From contig NZ_JACHOU010000027.1 in NCBI RefSeq assembly GCF_014206975.1, positions 1 through 54,920 of the forward strand: DNA of 54,920 bases, read 5' to 3'. The translations under genes and the position numbers were made by a program. The notes below the pieces were generated by a model that saw only the letters and a program-made list of their open reading frames with translations, ran no database searches and was not told where the DNA came from. Within the stretch, counting starts at the first letter, position 1. Every line of letters begins with the position of its first letter. The DNA comes from Aminobacter aganoensis (GTDB lineage Bacteria > Pseudomonadota > Alphaproteobacteria > Rhizobiales > Rhizobiaceae). This document shows positions 1 through 7,919 of the stretch, piece after piece.

Positions 1-102
1 AAGGACGTGCCGATCCTGTGCCGCATCGATACCCTCGACGAACTCGACTACTTCAAGAACGGCGGCATCCTGCAATACGTCCTGCGCGACCTCGCAGCGT
101 GA
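1..102 (+). CDS. Aconitase-family hydratase, C-terminal end (partial)
   Basis: Only the last 33 codons are inside the window; the reading frame is open from base 1 to a TGA. The residues include [11 protein letters not shown] and [12 protein letters not shown], which match the closing segment of AcnA/IRP-type aconitases, where the last domain ends in a conserved GILxYVxR helix. Such enzymes interconvert citrate, cis-aconitate and isocitrate through a [4Fe-4S] cluster; the cluster ligands lie outside the window. Whether this is the housekeeping aconitase or a paralogue dedicated to the downstream organic-acid locus (for example AcnD, which works with PrpF on 2-methylcitrate) cannot be decided from 33 residues. 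Confidence 0.75.
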   Translation, partial: KDVPILCRIDTLDELDYFKNGGILQYVLRDLAA

Positions 103-221
103 CCTGACACGGGCTGGGCGCCGGCGGTCGATCCGGCGCCCATGCCATGACACGGCGGCAGATTCTGCCGCCAGCGACCCCGCGCCGGCGCGTTCCGCTC
201 CGGACAATCCCGGACCGATCC

Positions 222-959
222 GTGACCGCTGTCCTCTTCGCCTGCATGACGATCACCGTGTTCCTGACATCGCTGCTGTCGGGCATCTTCGGCATGGCCG
301 GCGGGATGATCCTGCTCTGGGTGCTGTTCTTCCTCGTGCCCGTGGCGACCGCGATCGCGGTCCACGGCATGGTGCAGATGGTGTCGAACGGATCGCGGGC
401 CTGGTTCTCGCGCGACTATCTGGACCTGCGCATCCTGGCCATCCTGACTGCCGGGCTGTTCAGCGCCGCTCTCCTGCTGTTTGTAGTCGCCTATCGCCCG
501 AGCCTCGTCGTCGTCTCCATCGTCATCGGCCTGATGCCGGTTCTCGTATGGCTGCCGGTCAAGAGGCTGGAGCTCGACGCGTCGAAGCCGCTGCATGCCT
601 ATGCCTGCGGCTTCATATCCGGCGGCCTTGCGATAAGCGTCGGCGTCTCCGGGCCGAGCATCGACATCTTCTTCATCCGGACCGGCATGGACAGGCGGAC
701 GATCATCGCCACCAAGGCCGCCATCCAGTTCCTGACCCATGCGACGAAGGTGGCGTTCTATTGGGACGCGGCGCTGACCCTGTCGTCAGAGGGCTGGCTT
801 GCGGTCGTCGCGGCGGTGCCTATCGCCGTTCTCGGCACGCGGTCCGGCAACCTCATCCTACAGCGCATGACGGATGCGAATTTCCGCGCCTGGACGCGCT
901 GGATCGTGACCGGCATCGGCGCCGTCTATTTCGTCTCGGGACTGATGCAACTCGCTTGA
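222..959 (+). CDS. TauE/SafE-family membrane exporter
   Basis: This is a polytopic membrane protein of about 245 residues with roughly seven or eight hydrophobic segments in two similar halves, as in the TauE/SafE (DUF81) family. Members export sulfite, sulfoacetate or other small organic anions. The first half contains LLSGIFGMAGGM and the second ISGGLAISVGVSGPS, the glycine-rich repeats expected at the start of each half. The frame is open from ATG 147, but the first 25 codons would give a Pro/Arg-rich tail unlike the family, so I prefer GTG 222 (ATG 246 is also possible); none has a good ribosome site. It follows the aconitase gene by about 120 bases and converges on the GntR gene. Confidence 0.75.
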   Translation: MTAVLFACMTITVFLTSLLSGIFGMAGGMILLWVLFFLVPVATAIAVHGMVQMVSNGSRAWFSRDYLDLRILAILTAGLFSAALLLFVVAYRPSLVVVSIVIGLMPVLVWLPVKRLELDASKPLHAYACGFISGGLAISVGVSGPSIDIFFIRTGMDRRTIIATKAAIQFLTHATKVAFYWDAALTLSSEGWLAVVAAVPIAVLGTRSGNLILQRMTDANFRAWTRWIVTGIGAVYFVSGLMQLA

Positions 960-992
960 CCGGGCCGTGGCCCGGACCAACGGCCGGCGGCT

Positions 993-1652
993 TCAGCTTT
1001 CGGTCTTGGTGATGACGAGACGGACGTCGAGCGCCGCCTTGATGTGGTCGACGGCGGCCTTCTCCGCGCCTTCCGCGTCGCGCCGGCGTATTGCCTCGAT
1101 GATGGAGACATGTTCCTCGGTCGCCGTGGCGGTCCGGCCCTTCTGGATGAAGGTCGTGTCGGGCAGCAGCGCGATCGTTTCCTGCAGGTCTTCCACCGCC
1201 TGGCGAAGATAGCGGTTGCGGGCCGCGTCGTAGAGCCGGGCGTGGAACTGCCGGTTCCATTGCGCGGCGAGCTTCGGATTTTCTGCTGCGGCGGCGAATT
1301 CGGCATTGAGCCGTTCGAGATTGGCGATCTCGGCTTCGGTCGCGTGGCGCGCGGCGAAGCGGGCAACAATGCCCTCGAGCTCCTCGCGCATGGCGTAGAG
1401 TTCGAAAATCTGCCGCATCGACAGGATCGAGACGGCGACGCCGCGTCCGGGCGCGGCCTCGAGAAGACCCTTCTCCTGCAGCCGCCCGAGCGCCTCGCGG
1501 ACAGGCGTCCGGCTGACGCTGAGGCGGGCGGCCACTTCCTCTTCGCGCAGCGGGTCGCCCGGCCGGTAGATGCCGTCCCGAATGGCCGCCAGGATGGCCT
1601 GATAGGTGCTCTGGCCGCGGGTCTTGGACAGCAGATCCTTCGATGCGGGCAT
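993..1652 (-). CDS. GntR-family transcriptional regulator, FCD type
   Basis: The 219-residue product has an N-terminal winged helix (about residues 10-75, with the recognition segment LSVSRTPVREALGRL and the wing GLLEAAPGRGVAV). An all-helical FCD ligand-binding domain follows (about 85-210), with the spaced acidic and His residues that often bind a metal and a carboxylate effector. FCD regulators typically repress organic-acid catabolic and transport genes. The start is supported by GGAGAG a few bases upstream. The gene is divergent from the AbrB-type gene at 1754, and the space between them holds a palindrome at 1721-1732 that recurs almost exactly before the prpF gene. Control of both units by this protein is inference. 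Confidence 0.9.
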   Translation of the reverse strand: MPASKDLLSKTRGQSTYQAILAAIRDGIYRPGDPLREEEVAARLSVSRTPVREALGRLQEKGLLEAAPGRGVAVSILSMRQIFELYAMREELEGIVARFAARHATEAEIANLERLNAEFAAAAENPKLAAQWNRQFHARLYDAARNRYLRQAVEDLQETIALLPDTTFIQKGRTATATEEHVSIIEAIRRRDAEGAEKAAVDHIKAALDVRLVITKTES

Positions 1653-1720
1653 CGCTTGCTCTCTCCAGTGTGGACATTCCGGCTATAGGAGGAAATGGCC
1701 ATTGTCCACGGTCTTGCTTT

Positions 1721-1740
1721 ATTGCATGCAATTGGATGCA
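1721..1740. promoter_or_regulatory. Candidate GntR-type operator
   Basis: Bases 1721-1732 read ATTGCATGCAAT, a perfect 12-base palindrome, and overlap a second partial copy, ATTGGATGCA, at 1731-1740. A one-base variant, ATTGGATGCAAT, stands at 9050-9061 before prpF. The shared form ATTG-N4-CAAT suits a GntR/FCD dimer. The site lies in the divergent interval between gntR and the AbrB-type gene. Confidence 0.5.
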
Positions 1741-1753
1741 GAATTGAAATGAC

Positions 1754-2878
1754 GTGATGTGGCGCCTGACTATGGATGACAGCCGGACGATACGAGCGCG
1801 CGGGGGAGGGCAGGCCATCCCTGTTTCCCATACGCTGCGCACGCTGGCCTTCGGCACCGCCGGCGGCGGCTTCGGCTACCTGCTCGGCCTGCCCCTTGGC
1901 TGGATGCTCGGCGCGATGGCGACGACGACGGTGCTTGCCATCGCCGGCGTGCGGGTGAGCGCTTCGCCAAAGCCCCGGGCGGCGATGATCGCCGTCATCG
2001 GGCTGATGGTCGGAAGCGCCTTCAAACCCGAGGTGCTTCGCCAGGCCGGGGAGTGGTCGGCAAGTCTCGCCGCCGTCGCCGCCTACACCGTCATCACCGC
2101 CGCTTTCGGAATCTTCGCCTGCCGCCGCCTGGGCCGGCTCGATCCGACCACGGCAGCCCTGAGCGGCATGCCGGGCGGCCTGAGCGAACTGATCGGGATG
2201 GCCACGTCGTTCAATGCCGACGTGCGCAGCGTGAGCATGGTTCATGCGACGCGCCTGGTGCTGCTGATCACCATCGTGCCGCTGTCGCTCAGCCTGTCGG
2301 GTGCGCTGGCAGCGATCGGCGGAGGCAGCGTCGACCGCACGGTCGACTGGACGATGGCATTGTCGCTCGCGGATGCGGCGGTGCTGGTGTCCTGCGCAGT
2401 CGTTGGCGTCCTGCTTGGCCGCCGCCTCCGCTTGCCCGCGGCGAACCTGACCGGTCCGCTGGTGCTTAGCGCCCTGGCCCACGTCACCGGCCTGACGGGG
2501 GCGGACGTGCCCGGCCTGGTGGTCGCGGTCGCGCAAGTGGTGATCGGGGCAACGATCGGGCAGCACTTCATCGGCGTCGAGCGGCGGGTGGTGCTGACCG
2601 GGGTCGTCCTCGGAACGGTGCTCACCGGCTTCAGCCTGGCCATGGCAGTGCTCTTCGCCATCGGTTTCGACCGGTTTCTCGATATCCCGTTCGCCGTCGG
2701 ACTGCTCGCACTGGTGCCGGGCGGCCTGCCGGAGATGAGCCTGATCGCGATCTCGTTCAACGCGGACCCCGCCTTCGTCAGCCTGCATCATCTCAGCCGC
2801 GTGGTGATCATCGTCGTCGCCACGCCGCTGATCCTGCCCGCCTGGTTGCGGCTGGCAGGGGCGGCGGGTAAGGGCTGA
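1754..2878 (+). CDS. AbrB-family (PF05145-type) integral membrane protein
   Basis: The protein is about 370 residues and very hydrophobic, with some ten membrane segments in two homologous halves. Each half carries the family signature: SGMPGGLSELIGMATSFNAD in the first and LVPGGLPEMSLIAISFNAD in the second. The family is named after ammonia monooxygenase/AbrB in databases, but these are membrane proteins, probably transporters, not AbrB DNA-binding proteins. They often accompany organic-acid genes, so a transport role is likely and the substrate is unknown. The start is uncertain: GTG 1754, ATG 1757 and ATG 1772 are in frame and none has a clear ribosome site. It diverges from gntR. Confidence 0.8.
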   Translation: MMWRLTMDDSRTIRARGGGQAIPVSHTLRTLAFGTAGGGFGYLLGLPLGWMLGAMATTTVLAIAGVRVSASPKPRAAMIAVIGLMVGSAFKPEVLRQAGEWSASLAAVAAYTVITAAFGIFACRRLGRLDPTTAALSGMPGGLSELIGMATSFNADVRSVSMVHATRLVLLITIVPLSLSLSGALAAIGGGSVDRTVDWTMALSLADAAVLVSCAVVGVLLGRRLRLPAANLTGPLVLSALAHVTGLTGADVPGLVVAVAQVVIGATIGQHFIGVERRVVLTGVVLGTVLTGFSLAMAVLFAIGFDRFLDIPFAVGLLALVPGGLPEMSLIAISFNADPAFVSLHHLSRVVIIVVATPLILPAWLRLAGAAGKG

Positions 2879-2995
2879 AAGGGATGGCGGGTGTTGCCAA
2901 ACCGAGATGCCGCCCTCGCCAACCGTCGCTACGCGGCAGCAACAGGAAATGATAGACCATGAGCACAGAACAACCTCCAGTCGATGGAGTGTACC

Positions 2996-3253
2996 GTGGC
3001 ACCGGTCATCCTCACCAATCCATGTGCAGCCATCGAGCGCTATCTGGCGTTCGTCCGGCGCTGCGCCGACTATCGCCTGCATCGTTTCGACGAGCGGATG
3101 CTCCGACGCATCAAGCGCGACTTCGCACTGGTCGACCAGGCGGCCGTGCCGGCACTGACGGAGGTGCGACATGCCGCCGTTCGATCCAGTGACCGCGCGC
3201 CTTGTCGTCGCGGTTTCCCGGTACGGATCCATCGGGCGGGCGGCAGAACATGA
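2996..3253 (+). CDS. Hypothetical small protein, doubtful
   Basis: An open frame of 85 codons starts at GTG 2996, seven bases after GGAG, and runs 83 bases into the lysR gene. The upstream half is rich in Arg and aromatic residues and could be an amphipathic helix; the part overlapping lysR looks like a frame shadow. I do not recognise a family. The 290 bases between the AbrB-type gene and lysR hold nothing else I can identify, so this is offered only as a candidate. Confidence 0.2.
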   Translation: MAPVILTNPCAAIERYLAFVRRCADYRLHRFDERMLRRIKRDFALVDQAAVPALTEVRHAAVRSSDRAPCRRGFPVRIHRAGGRT

Positions 3254-4082
3254 AAACATCGCCGCTTCGGCTGTCAGCCGGCGGATCAGCGAGGTCGAGG
3301 CCCGACTCGGTGTCGCCTTGTTCGATCGTTCCCTGCAGGGCGTGCGCCTGACCCCGGCGGGAGAAACCTACGTTGCCGGCTGCCGCGAGATTCTGAGGGA
3401 GATCGCCGATCTCCATACGGAGATGGTCGATTTTGCCATTGGGACGCGTGGTTCGCTGCGGCTTGCCTGCACCAGTTCCGCCCTCTCGGGCAGGCTTCCC
3501 GAACTGCTGGCCACCTTTGCGGAAAGCCATCGCGGCATCAGCCTCGACATCCAGGAGATGTCCGCCTCGCTTGCGCTTGGAGCGATGGACGACGGACAGG
3601 CCGACATCGCTTTCGTGGCCGACAACAACGATGTCGGTCGCTTCGAGACTGAGATGTTCGAGGACGACAACGTGCTGGTTCTGTGCTCGCCGGAGCATCC
3701 GCTGGCGGAGCGGTTGCGGTCGGGAAGGCCGATCGCCTTCGACGAGGTGGCGCAGCACGAGGTGGTGGGCATCCACCACAGCGGCGCACTGGATCGCCTG
3801 TTGAGCGCTGCTGCCGCGCGCAGCGGCCGGGCGCTCGGCGAACGGGTGCGGGTAGAAACCTTTCCGTCGCTGGTGCGGATGGTGGAGGCCGGTTTCGGCA
3901 TCGGCTTCCTGCGCTCGACGAGCCTGCATCTGCTCGCCGGGACCGATGTCATCAGCGTCCGCCTCTCGGACGACTGGGCCATCCGCAAGCTGCTTGCCGT
4001 GCGGCGCAGGTCGAGCCCGCTGTCCAGGCCGATCCGCGAATTCCTGGCGCTCGCGCGCAAGAGCCATGTTCCGCTTGGATAG
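3171..4082 (+). CDS. LysR-family transcriptional regulator
   Basis: The 303-residue protein has the LysR winged helix-turn-helix at residues 5-65 (SIGRAAEHENIAASAVSRRI, then LGVALFDRS and VRLTPAGE) and a two-lobed effector-binding domain from about 90 to 295. The start ATG is preceded by GGAGGTG, a strong ribosome site. It lies directly upstream of, and on the same strand as, the Ldh2-family dehydrogenase gene at 4179, with 96 bases between them. LysR proteins usually activate a neighbouring operon when a small ligand binds, so control of the dehydrogenase/aldolase operon is plausible but inferred. Confidence 0.9.
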   Translation: MPPFDPVTARLVVAVSRYGSIGRAAEHENIAASAVSRRISEVEARLGVALFDRSLQGVRLTPAGETYVAGCREILREIADLHTEMVDFAIGTRGSLRLACTSSALSGRLPELLATFAESHRGISLDIQEMSASLALGAMDDGQADIAFVADNNDVGRFETEMFEDDNVLVLCSPEHPLAERLRSGRPIAFDEVAQHEVVGIHHSGALDRLLSAAAARSGRALGERVRVETFPSLVRMVEAGFGIGFLRSTSLHLLAGTDVISVRLSDDWAIRKLLAVRRRSSPLSRPIREFLALARKSHVPLG

Positions 4083-4104
4083 AGGACCTTCCTTCCCGTT
4101 TCTG

Positions 4105-4124
4105 CATACAATAGTATACATAAA
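4105..4124. promoter_or_regulatory. GTATAC palindromic element before the dehydrogenase operon
   Basis: The AT-rich stretch contains GTATACAT at 4114-4121, preceded by ATACAATA. The same octamer occurs on the opposite strand at 12411-12418, in the divergent promoter region of tctC. It could be an operator shared by the two transcription units or part of a promoter. The match is short, so it may be chance. Confidence 0.25.
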
Positions 4125-4178
4125 ACTTGACGGCTGGTAGTCCATGGGTATCGGGCTGCTTGCGAGAGGGAGGTTCGG

Positions 4179-5264
4179 ATGGCGGTTGATGGCGGGCCGG
4201 CGCTGCTTGTTGACGCGTCGCGGCTGGAAACCGCAGTGGCGGCGATCTTCGCAGGTCTTGGCGTTCCTGCGGACGATGCGGCAACCGTCGCGCAGTGTCT
4301 GGTGCTGGCCGACCTTCGCGGCGTGGGCACCCACGGCATCTCCCGCATCCCGATCTATGCCGACCGTTTGCGCCGGGGCCTTGTGCGCGCCCGGCCGGAC
4401 ATCCGCGTCACGCATCCCATGCCTGCCGCCGCGCATGTCGACGGCGATGACGGTCTCGGTTTCGTCGTCGCCCGCCGGGCAATGCAGGAAGCGATTGCCG
4501 CGGCCAGCCGCTGTGGCATCGGCGTCGCCGGGGTGCGCAACAGCACCCATTTCGGCATGGCTGCGGCCTATCTCATCGAAGCGGTGGATGCCGGCTACGC
4601 TGCCTTCGTTTTCACCAATGCCTCGCCAAGCATGCCGGTCTGGGGCGGACGCACGCCGTTCCTTGGGACGAGTCCGTTTGCCTTCGGCGCGCCGGGCGGC
4701 GTGGGATCGCCACCGATCATTCTCGACATGGCAACGTCGGTGGTGGCGCGCGGCAAGATCCGGCGCGCCATGCAGGACGGGCAGCCGATTCCCGCCGGCT
4801 GGGCGCTCGATGCCGATGGTAGGGAGACGACGGATGCGCGCCGGGCCTATGAAGGCATCGTCCTGCCTTTGGGCGGTCCCAAGGGGTCGGGACTATCGCT
4901 GATGATGGAGGTCGTAGCGGGCGTGATGACCGGCGCGGCCTATGGCGGCAAGGTCGGGGACCAGTATCGCGATCTCGACCGGCCGCAGAATGTCGGCCAC
5001 AGCTTCATCGCTTTTCGCCCCGACCTGTTCCTTGGCGGGCAGGCTTATGGCGACAGGCTGGACGACCTGGTGGAACGCGCGCGAGCATGCCCGCGCTCGA
5101 ACGAGAAGCAGCCGATCCTCTTGCCGGGCGAACCGGAAGCCGCCCGTGCGGAGGCAGCGCTTGCCGGCGGACTGCCGCTCACCGCCGCGGAACTCGCGAT
5201 GCTGCGCGAGCAGGCTGCGCTCGTCGGCATCTCTCTTGATCCAGATTCGCTTGGAAAGGTCTGA
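4179..5264 (+). CDS. Ldh2/malate-L-lactate dehydrogenase family oxidoreductase
   Basis: This 361-residue protein belongs to the Ldh2 (malate/L-sulfolactate/ureidoglycolate dehydrogenase) family, which uses NAD(P)H with a non-Rossmann fold to interconvert 2-hydroxyacids and 2-oxoacids. Visible family motifs are DLRGVGTHGISR (near 45-56, with the catalytic His), RNSTHFGMAAAY (near 120-131) and GGPKGSGLSLMMEV (near 231-244). GAGGGAGG lies just before the ATG. The next gene encodes a D-2-hydroxyacid dehydrogenase only six bases downstream. A pair of unrelated dehydrogenases can invert the stereochemistry of a hydroxyacid through its oxo form, as ComC and SlcC do for sulfolactate. The actual substrate is not visible. 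Confidence 0.85.
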   Translation: MAVDGGPALLVDASRLETAVAAIFAGLGVPADDAATVAQCLVLADLRGVGTHGISRIPIYADRLRRGLVRARPDIRVTHPMPAAAHVDGDDGLGFVVARRAMQEAIAAASRCGIGVAGVRNSTHFGMAAAYLIEAVDAGYAAFVFTNASPSMPVWGGRTPFLGTSPFAFGAPGGVGSPPIILDMATSVVARGKIRRAMQDGQPIPAGWALDADGRETTDARRAYEGIVLPLGGPKGSGLSLMMEVVAGVMTGAAYGGKVGDQYRDLDRPQNVGHSFIAFRPDLFLGGQAYGDRLDDLVERARACPRSNEKQPILLPGEPEAARAEAALAGGLPLTAAELAMLREQAALVGISLDPDSLGKV

Positions 5265-5269
5265 ACGCC

Positions 5270-6259
5270 ATGCTCCGTATCGCGATCCTCGACGATTATC
5301 AGGATGTGGCGCTGTCGCTGGCCGACTGGGCCTCGCTTGGCGACGATTACGAGGTCGTCCGTTTCGGCAGGAACCTGGCAACGGAGGACGAAGCCGCCGG
5401 TGCGCTCGCCGGATTCGACGTGCTGTGCCTCATGCGCGAGCGGATGCCGCTGCCGGCTTCGCTGATCGGCAGGCTGCCGGCCCTGAAGCTGGTCGTCGTC
5501 ACCGGCGCCCGCGTGCGCACGATCGACATGGCGGCGGCGGTTGCTCGCGGCATCACCGTCTGCCACACCCATGCGGGTGAATCTGCCCATGCGACGCCGG
5601 AAATCGCCTGGGGCCTCATCCTGGCGCTCGCCCGTTCGATCCCCGAGGAGGACGCCCGCATCCGTGCGGGCGGATGGCAACAGACAGTCGGCACCGTCCT
5701 CGGCGGCAAGACGCTGGGGCTCGTCGGGCTCGGCAAGCTGGGCAGCCGCATGGTGCCGATCGCCAAGGCGTTCGGGATGAAGGTGATCGCCTGGAGCCCG
5801 AACCTGACGGATGAACGCGCCGCCGAGGCCGGCGCACGCCGCGTCGACAAGGAGACGCTGTTTCGCGAGGCCGACGTGGTGTCGCTGCACCTCGTTTTAG
5901 GCGAGCGCAGCCGCCACGTCGTCGGGGCAAGCGAACTCGGGCAGATGAAGCAAGGCGCCTGGCTGATCAACACTGCGCGCGGGCCGCTGGTGGACGAAAC
6001 GGCCCTGATAGATGCGCTTCGGCAGGGGCGGATCAAGGCGGGGCTCGACGTCTTCGATGTCGAGCCGCTTCCGGCCGGCCATCCGTTGCGCACGATCCTG
6101 AACACCGTGCTGACGCCGCATCTCGGCTATGTCACGGAGGGTGCCTATGAGGCCTTCTATCGCGATGCGGTCGAGAATATTAAGGCCTGGCGCGCCGGCA
6201 TGCCGATGCGGGTGCTGGCCGAGCCCAAGAGGGAGGAAGATCGTGACGGACATCGTTAA
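5270..6259 (+). CDS. D-2-hydroxyacid dehydrogenase family protein
   Basis: The 329-residue product is a 2-hydroxyacid dehydrogenase of the phosphoglycerate/glycerate dehydrogenase superfamily, oxidising a D-2-hydroxyacid or reducing a 2-oxoacid with NAD(P). The nucleotide loop GLGKLG is at 153-158, and the catalytic triad is Arg237 (in NTARGPLVDE), Glu265 (in FDVEPL) and His284 (in TPHLGYVT). There is no ACT domain, so it is not a SerA of the regulated type. It is tightly linked to the Ldh2-family gene before it, and its last 17 bases overlap the RraA-like gene, which suggests translational coupling. Confidence 0.87.
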   Translation: MLRIAILDDYQDVALSLADWASLGDDYEVVRFGRNLATEDEAAGALAGFDVLCLMRERMPLPASLIGRLPALKLVVVTGARVRTIDMAAAVARGITVCHTHAGESAHATPEIAWGLILALARSIPEEDARIRAGGWQQTVGTVLGGKTLGLVGLGKLGSRMVPIAKAFGMKVIAWSPNLTDERAAEAGARRVDKETLFREADVVSLHLVLGERSRHVVGASELGQMKQGAWLINTARGPLVDETALIDALRQGRIKAGLDVFDVEPLPAGHPLRTILNTVLTPHLGYVTEGAYEAFYRDAVENIKAWRAGMPMRVLAEPKREEDRDGHR

Positions 6260-6737
6260 GACGGCGGACCTGGTCGACAGCAATGACGCCGAGGTGCGGT
6301 TCTGTGAAATGCAATGGAGGATGTATGGCAAGCGGAAGGGATTTCACGGCGAAGTCGTCACGCTGAAGACTTTCGAGGACAACCGGCTGCTGCGGGCAAC
6401 GCTCGAAGGGGACGGCGCGGGCCGGGTGCTCGTCGTCGATGGTGGCGGGTCGCTGCGCTGTGCGCTGGTCGGCGATCAGATCGCCGCCCTCGGCTTCGCC
6501 AATGGCTGGCGCGGCCTGCTGATCCACGGAGCGATCCGCGACAGCGCCGACATCGATGCGATGGATTTCTGCGTGATGGCGCTCGGCCAGGCGCCAAAGA
6601 AGAGCGGCAAGACGGGTCATGGTGCGCGCGACGTGACGCTCGCCTTCGGCAATGTCGAGTTCCGCACCGGACAATATCTTTATGCCGACATGGACGGCGT
6701 GCTGGTGGCCGACAGGGCGGTGCATCAGGCGGGCTGA
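6243..6737 (+). CDS. RraA-like protein, probable HMG/CHA aldolase family
   Basis: Read from GTG 6243, preceded by GAGGGAGG, the protein has 164 residues, the length of RraA. RraA in E. coli inhibits RNase E, but the same fold includes 4-hydroxy-4-methyl-2-oxoglutarate and 4-carboxy-4-hydroxy-2-oxoadipate aldolases, which also decarboxylate oxaloacetate. The metal and substrate residues of the aldolases are present: GDQIAALG near 77-84 and HGAIRD at 95-100, with Arg99 and Asp100. Its position as the last gene of a dehydrogenase operon favours an aldolase or decarboxylase role over RNA regulation. The start overlaps the previous gene by 17 bases. Confidence 0.8.
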   Translation: MTDIVKTADLVDSNDAEVRFCEMQWRMYGKRKGFHGEVVTLKTFEDNRLLRATLEGDGAGRVLVVDGGGSLRCALVGDQIAALGFANGWRGLLIHGAIRDSADIDAMDFCVMALGQAPKKSGKTGHGARDVTLAFGNVEFRTGQYLYADMDGVLVADRAVHQAG

Positions 6738-6766
6738 CCAGGGCAGGACAATAGTGTCTTATCAAG

Positions 6767-6797
6767 GACGGCGCGTGGGCAGGGCCCGCGCGCCGTC
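6767..6797 (+). terminator. Hairpin terminator between convergent genes
   Basis: Arms GACGGCGCG (6767-6775) and CGCGCCGTC (6789-6797) pair perfectly over nine bases, with a small inner GGGC/GCCC pair in the loop. TTCGTTT follows on the plus strand. It sits 29 bases after the RraA-like gene and just before the end of the minus-strand dehydrogenase, so it may stop transcription from either side. Confidence 0.6.
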
Positions 6798-6809
6798 TTC
6801 GTTTCCGGC

Positions 6810-7868
6810 TCAGCCGAGAGCGGCGACGAGCGTGTCGGTGAACTCCTTCGTTCCGAGCGGTCCGCCGAGGTCGCGGGTCCGTGTCGCGACTTGGGCGATG
6901 ACCCGGTCGATGGTGTTCTCGATCAGGGTCGCGGCCTCGACGTGGCGCGGGTCGCCCGAGCGCTCGCCGTGCCAGCGCAGCAACATGGCCGCCGACAGGA
7001 TCATGGAGGTCGGATTGGCCTTGTCCTTGCCGGCGATGTCGGGCGCCGAGCCGTGCTGGGCCTGCGCGGCGGCATTGTCGGTGCCGGCGTTCAGGGAACC
7101 TGCCAGGCCCAGGCTGCCGGAGAGCTCGGAAGCCAGGTCGGACAGGGTGTCGCCATAGAAGTTCGTCGTGCAGATGACGTCGTAGCGGCTTGCATCGCGA
7201 ACCAGCAGCGCCGCCATCGCGTCGATCAGAACCTCCTCGAGCTGAACGTCGGGGTAGTCGGCCGCGACCTTGCGCACCTCCTTCAGGAACAGCCCGTCGG
7301 TGACGACGAAGGCATTCGCCTTGTGCACTGCGGTGACCTTCTTGCGGCGGGTCCGCGCCAACTCGAAGGAAGCCCTGGCGATGCGCTCGCTCGCCTTTGC
7401 CGTCACCTTTCGCATCGAGATCGCGACGTCTTCCGTCGGCATGTATTCGCCGCTGCCGGCATGCATGTTGCGGTCGGGGTACATGCCCTCAGTCGCCTCC
7501 CGCATGATGACGAGGTCCATCGCCGTGCCGCGATGGAAGACGCTCTCGCGGGTGCGTGCGGGACGGATGTTGGCGAAAAGGTCGAGCTGGGTGCGGAAGG
7601 CCGCCGAGACGTTGATGCCGCCCTTGTCGCGCGGCGGATAGTCGAGATGGGAGATAGGGCCGAGCAGGGTTCCGTCCATTTGGCGCGCCAGGTCGAGCAG
7701 GTCTGGCGGCAGCGTCGTGCCGATCTTTTGCAGCGATGCGAAGCCGATGTCACGCGTCGTGTAGCTGAAGCCGAGCGAAAAGCGGCGGTCGACGGCGTTC
7801 AGGACCGCCACCGTAGCGCCGACGATTTCAGGGCCGATGCCGTCGCCGGGTAGGACAAGCAGTTTCAT
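6810..7868 (-). CDS. Isocitrate/isopropylmalate dehydrogenase family protein
   Basis: The 352-residue enzyme is a beta-decarboxylating dehydrogenase: it oxidises a 3-carboxy-2-hydroxyacid and removes CO2. Visible residues include LPGDGIGPE at the N-terminus, the substrate arginines in FRTQLDLFANIRP (Arg92, Arg102) and Arg123, Tyr130, Lys183, and the metal-binding Asp216, Asp240 and Asp244. The cofactor loop HGSAPDIAGK (272-281) is typical of NAD-using members. Substrate could be isocitrate, homoisocitrate, isopropylmalate, tartrate or malate; the family has all of these. It follows the PrpF-family gene by about 50 bases on the same strand, so the two probably share a transcript. Association with an isomerase and a tricarboxylate transporter favours a tricarboxylate substrate. 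Confidence 0.87.
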   Translation of the reverse strand: MKLLVLPGDGIGPEIVGATVAVLNAVDRRFSLGFSYTTRDIGFASLQKIGTTLPPDLLDLARQMDGTLLGPISHLDYPPRDKGGINVSAAFRTQLDLFANIRPARTRESVFHRGTAMDLVIMREATEGMYPDRNMHAGSGEYMPTEDVAISMRKVTAKASERIARASFELARTRRKKVTAVHKANAFVVTDGLFLKEVRKVAADYPDVQLEEVLIDAMAALLVRDASRYDVICTTNFYGDTLSDLASELSGSLGLAGSLNAGTDNAAAQAQHGSAPDIAGKDKANPTSMILSAAMLLRWHGERSGDPRHVEAATLIENTIDRVIAQVATRTRDLGGPLGTKEFTDTLVAALG

Positions 7869-7919
7869 GATGTTACGACTCCAGGATCGGATACCGAGGT
7901 TGTGTTGGGGGCCGGCGCT

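Noticed and set aside
926-3259. A 777-codon minus-strand open frame across the gntR and AbrB-type genes
   Set aside because: It is antisense to two well-supported genes; its translation is His/Gln/Arg/Asp-rich in the manner of GC-rich shadow frames and has no recognisable domain.
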